From assembly GCF_014280875.1 (NCBI RefSeq), contig NZ_JACLAL010000011.1, positions 1-64,000 on the forward strand: a stretch of DNA of 64,000 nucleotides, read 5' to 3'. The notes beneath the pieces were generated by a model. That model saw nothing but the letters and a program-made list of their open reading frames with translations, searched no databases and was not told the DNA's origin. The DNA comes from Paenirhizobium daejeonense (lineage in GTDB: Bacteria; Pseudomonadota; Alphaproteobacteria; Rhizobiales; Rhizobiaceae). Every line of letters starts with the position of its first letter. Within the stretch, counting starts at the first letter, position 1. The translations under genes and the position numbers were made by a program. Below, piece after piece: positions 61,178 to 64,000 of the stretch.

Positions 61178-61198
61178 CCAAGGCGAAATTTACGTCAA
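61171..61198 (-). promoter_or_regulatory. nrdHIEF promoter (sigma-70 type)
   Basis: On the minus strand TTGACG (61198-61193) and TACTAT (61176-61171) are separated by 16 bases. Transcription would begin close to the 5' end of the riboswitch. Confidence 0.6.
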
Positions 61199-61213
61199 GA
61201 ATTATGTTTTCCG

Positions 61214-62023
61214 TCACCCGCTTCCAACGGGGATAACCGCCACGGGTCGATGCTCGGCATCGACGGCGACCATGACGAAAAGCCCTTTCGCCGTCTGCCG
61301 GCGCAGCCCGGTCAAAAGTTCCTCGGACCACAATTCCACCCCGATCCGCATCGATGACCGGCCTGTGGAAACGACCCGGGCGACGACCTCGACGATGGAG
61401 CCCAGCCGGATTGGATGGTGGAAATCGATGCGCTCGGACGAGGCGAGAACGGTCTGCCTGCGGCAATGGCGCGAGGCGGCGACGAAGGCTACCTTGGTCA
61501 TGAAGGCAAGTGCGTCGCCACCGAACATCGAACCGGAACTGTTGGTCTGATCGGCGAAGACGACATCCGCCATGCGAACCTCGCCGTCGGCCTCCGTCGG
61601 ATGGCTGGTCGGCAGCGGCGGCAGCGTCCACCCTTCACCCCCGTCATCCCCCGGCACCGCGACCATGTGGAAGACGCCGCGCGTGCAGACCTGTCGCTTA
61701 CTGGCAAGGATGCTTTCCGCCGCCATTTCCACCTCGACAGTCAGGGAGCGCCGTCCCGCCCAGACCGGCATTGCCGTGAACGAGACGATCTCGCCGATAT
61801 AGGCCGGCTTCCTGAAATCCACCCGCTCGCAGGATGCGGTGACGAAGGGCACGCGTCCATGACGCGTGGCCGCGACGAAGGCCACCCGGTCCATGAAGGC
61901 AAGACCGGCTCCGCCGAACAGCGTGCCATGATGGTTGACCGCACCGGGAAAGACGATGTCGACGAGGGTAGTGGGAGCCGGCCCTCCGGCCGGCTCCCCT
62001 TCAGATGGTGTTTCCCGCTTCAT
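61214..62023 (-). CDS. Acyl-CoA thioesterase, double hotdog
   Basis: 269 residues, two hotdog domains in tandem (about 15-130 and 145-260). Each has the family pattern: VNHHGTLFGGAGLAFMDRVA in the first and TNSSGSMFGGDALAFMTKVA in the second, with ASCERVDF and ASSERIDF following. The catalytic acidic position appears as Asp in the second repeat (GGDAL) and is Ala in the first (GGAGL), so one active site is likely. The start at 62023 overlaps the metE stop by 4 bases (ATGA). The substrate is unknown; this family favours medium or short acyl-CoAs. Confidence 0.85.
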   Translation of the reverse strand: MKRETPSEGEPAGGPAPTTLVDIVFPGAVNHHGTLFGGAGLAFMDRVAFVAATRHGRVPFVTASCERVDFRKPAYIGEIVSFTAMPVWAGRRSLTVEVEMAAESILASKRQVCTRGVFHMVAVPGDDGGEGWTLPPLPTSHPTEADGEVRMADVVFADQTNSSGSMFGGDALAFMTKVAFVAASRHCRRQTVLASSERIDFHHPIRLGSIVEVVARVVSTGRSSMRIGVELWSEELLTGLRRQTAKGLFVMVAVDAEHRPVAVIPVGSG

Positions 62024-64000
62024 GCGATCACCCTCCAGCCGTCGCTTTCGGCAAGCCGCTGGCGAAGCTGCCGCGCCGCCTGCACCATGTTGGCAAGGGC
62101 CGGCTTCACCTCTTCCCACCGACGCGTCTTCAGGCCGCAATCGGGGTTGATCCAGAGCTGGGAGGGATCGAGGCGGGCGGAGGCGGCCTCGATCAGTTCG
62201 ACGATTTCCTCCACCGTCGGCACGCGCGGCGAATGAATGTCGTAGACACCGGGTCCGATCTCGTTCGGATAACGCTTGTCCGCGAAGACATCGAGAAGCT
62301 CCATTTTGGAGCGCGATGTCTCGATCGAGATCGCGTCCGCATCCATCGTGATGATGGCGTCCATGATGTCGTTGAACTCGGAATAGCACATATGCGTGTG
62401 GATCTGGGTGCGATCGGCCACGCCCGAGGCGGAAAGGCGGAAGCTCTCCGTCGCCCAACCGAGATAGGCCTGCCAGTCCCTGCGTCGCAGCGGCAGGCCC
62501 TCGCGAAGCGCCGGCTCGTCGATCTGGATGATCGCGATACCCACCTTTTCCAGATCCTGCACCTCATCGCGGATAGCGAGCGCAATCTGACGGCACACGA
62601 CATCGCGCGGGATGTCGTCCCGCACGAAGGACCATTGCAGCATGGTCACCGGCCCCGTCAGCATGCCCTTCATCGGCCTGGACGTCTTCGATTGCGCGAA
62701 CACCGCCCAATCGACCGTCATGGGACGCGGCCGCGAAACGTCTCCATAGATGATAGGAGGACGAACGCAACGGGAGCCATAGCTCTGGACCCAGCCATTC
62801 TTCGTAAAGGCATAGCCGTCCATCTGCTCGGCAAAGTACTGGACCATGTCGTTGCGCTCGAACTCGCCATGCACGAGAACGTCGATGCCGACATCCTCCT
62901 GCCAGCGGATCGCGCTTTCCGTCTCCCGCTCCAGAAAGGCCTTGTAGTCGATATAGGAAAGCTCGCCCTTGAGATGGGCGGAACGCGCGCGCCGGACCTC
63001 CATCGTCTGCGGGAACGAACCGATCGTGGTGGTCGGCAGGACCGGCAGATGCAGATGGTGCTGCTGCACGGTTCGGCGAGCGGAGTATGGACGCGCCCGT
63101 TGCATCATGTCACGCGAAACAGCAAGCAGCCTTCCCTCGACCAGCGGGTCATGAACCTTGCGCGAGGTCCGGCGCGTTCGTGCGATCCGGCTGGACGCAG
63201 CGATCTTTGCCTCGACGGCCGGCCGATTTCCGGAAAGCGCCTCTCTCAGAACCGCAAGCTCATCCAGCTTTTCCGAAGCAAAAGCGAGCGAGGCGCGCAA
63301 TTCGAGATCGAGCGCGGTTTCGTCCGAGAGATCGAAAGGCAGATGAAGAAGCGAGCAGGATGGCGCGATCTGGAGAAGATCGGGCGCGCGCCCTGCAACC
63401 AGCGGTTCGATGCGCTGCACCACGTCTTCGAGATCCGCCCGCCAGATATTGCGGCCATCGATCAGCCCGAGCGACAGGAGCAGGTGCGCTGGAGCATCCC
63501 CGGCGATTGCCGCGAGTTCCTCACCTCCGCGAATGCCATCCAGATGCAGGCCGGCAACGGGAAGCGACAATGCCGTATCGCGATTGTCCCCGAGCGGGCC
63601 GTAATAGCTGGCAACCAGAATGGAGAGACCCGGCACCGCCTCGGCAAAGGCGGTGTAGGTCCGCACCAGACTGTCCCGTTCCTTGTCCGTCAGGTCGAGT
63701 GCAAGGCAGGGTTCGTCGATCTGCACCCAATCGGCCCCAGCCTCCTGTAATTCGACAAGGATCTTGCGATAGACCGGCAGCAGCCTGTCGAGCAGATCGA
63801 CGGGATCGGAACCATCCCGCGCCTTGCCGAGTTTCAGGAATGTCACCGGTCCGAGGATCACCGGCCGGGTGTAAATGCCGATGGCGCGAGCTTCAAGGAA
63901 AGCCTCAAGCGGGCGGTTTCCCGTCAGGATGAAGCCCTGCCCGGCACTGAATTCCGGCACCAGATAATGGTAGTTCGTGTCGAACCACTTGGTCATTTCC
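62020..64000 (-). CDS. metE: Cobalamin-independent methionine synthase, C-terminal part
   Basis: About 660 residues are inside the window; the frame continues past the right edge, and the first visible ATG (63996, MTKWFDTNYHYLVPE) is an internal Met near residue 110-120 of a roughly 770-residue enzyme. Zinc ligands are present: His and Cys in IHTHMCYSEF, Glu in IETSRSKMELL and Cys in NPDCGLKTRRW. Folate/homocysteine segments (TTTIGSFPQT, IDEPALREGLPLR) are also clear. Transfers a methyl group from 5-methyltetrahydropteroyltriglutamate to homocysteine without B12. Truncated only by the window edge. Confidence 0.95.
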   Translation of the reverse strand, partial: EMTKWFDTNYHYLVPEFSAGQGFILTGNRPLEAFLEARAIGIYTRPVILGPVTFLKLGKARDGSDPVDLLDRLLPVYRKILVELQEAGADWVQIDEPCLALDLTDKERDSLVRTYTAFAEAVPGLSILVASYYGPLGDNRDTALSLPVAGLHLDGIRGGEELAAIAGDAPAHLLLSLGLIDGRNIWRADLEDVVQRIEPLVAGRAPDLLQIAPSCSLLHLPFDLSDETALDLELRASLAFASEKLDELAVLREALSGNRPAVEAKIAASSRIARTRRTSRKVHDPLVEGRLLAVSRDMMQRARPYSARRTVQQHHLHLPVLPTTTIGSFPQTMEVRRARSAHLKGELSYIDYKAFLERETESAIRWQEDVGIDVLVHGEFERNDMVQYFAEQMDGYAFTKNGWVQSYGSRCVRPPIIYGDVSRPRPMTVDWAVFAQSKTSRPMKGMLTGPVTMLQWSFVRDDIPRDVVCRQIALAIRDEVQDLEKVGIAIIQIDEPALREGLPLRRRDWQAYLGWATESFRLSASGVADRTQIHTHMCYSEFNDIMDAIITMDADAISIETSRSKMELLDVFADKRYPNEIGPGVYDIHSPRVPTVEEIVELIEAASARLDPSQLWINPDCGLKTRRWEEVKPALANMVQAARQLRQRLAESDGWRVIA

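Noticed and set aside
62005..63750. Plus-strand open frame (581 codons) opposite metE
   Set aside because: metE is unmistakable on the other strand; this is a shadow frame.
1..64000. tRNA, rRNA, CRISPR array, insertion sequence, integrase or phage genes
   Set aside because: None seen; no regular spaced repeats, no transposase or integrase motifs, no tRNA-like cloverleaf noticed by eye.

Overview
The window is high-GC DNA coding on both strands and reads as an alphaproteobacterium of the order Hyphomicrobiales, most likely Rhizobiaceae (Rhizobium, Ensifer, Shinella or a relative). Grounds: rhizobial ExoF/ExoP/ExoY-type exopolysaccharide proteins, the quinoprotein-associated SoxYZ/metallohydrolase set, nrdHIEF and metE as B12-independent enzymes, a small protein ending in the ETFPASDPPA tail common in this order, and a RIME-like intergenic palindromic repeat. 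No rRNA, tRNA, CRISPR array, transposase or integrase was seen.

Left part (1-8360): the start of glutathione-dependent formaldehyde dehydrogenase, then periplasmic accessory genes of a quinoprotein alcohol-oxidation system (relay metallohydrolase, SoxYZ-like carrier, small exported proteins) and a FIST protein / hybrid histidine kinase / LuxR-type response regulator set that probably senses the substrate. The dehydrogenase itself is not in the window. Next (8751-14246) is a catabolic unit: FCD-type GntR regulator, D-amino-acid dehydrogenase, Xaa-Pro-type peptidase, DHDPS-family deaminase/aldolase and LDH2-family imine reductase. It resembles hydroxyproline catabolism and has matching candidate operators upstream of two of its genes.

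Middle part (14847-31035): a hybrid NRPS-PKS locus, the most interesting feature here. Three translationally coupled minus-strand genes encode A-PCP, then KS-AT-ACP-aminotransferase-C-A-PCP, then C-PCP-TE, followed by a coupled formyltransferase-like/beta-propeller protein. Convergent to them are a DegT-type aminotransferase and a Sfp-type phosphopantetheinyl transferase. Visible oddities are a cysteine in place of serine in the thioesterase nucleophile elbow, a glutamine in place of the catalytic histidine of the last condensation domain, no adenylation domain in the last module, and a glycine-type pocket in the second adenylation domain. A small peptide-polyketide containing a beta-amino acid is inferred.

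Next (31448-49205) is a Wzx/Wzy-type exopolysaccharide locus in several transcription units: GH16 glycanase, polymerase, pyruvyltransferase, a Crp-like and a LuxR-like regulator (the latter with a degenerate receiver), three glycosyltransferases, ExoF- and ExoP-like export proteins, flippase, a putative methyltransferase, an ExoY-like priming transferase, and three very small membrane proteins. The regulator genes lie in an AT-rich stretch with good inverted repeats.

Right part (49451-64000): Dps, a small stress-type protein, a DUF1275 membrane protein, a LysR-controlled quinone/electrophile detoxification set (ring-cleaving dioxygenase, hydrolase, pirin) with a perfect 25-bp palindrome in the divergent promoter, a stand-alone receiver, a class III nucleotide cyclase, and the class Ib ribonucleotide reductase operon nrdHIEF. 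A cobalamin riboswitch lies in the nrdH leader and a NrdR-like box overlaps its promoter. A double-hotdog thioesterase coupled to metE reaches the right edge.
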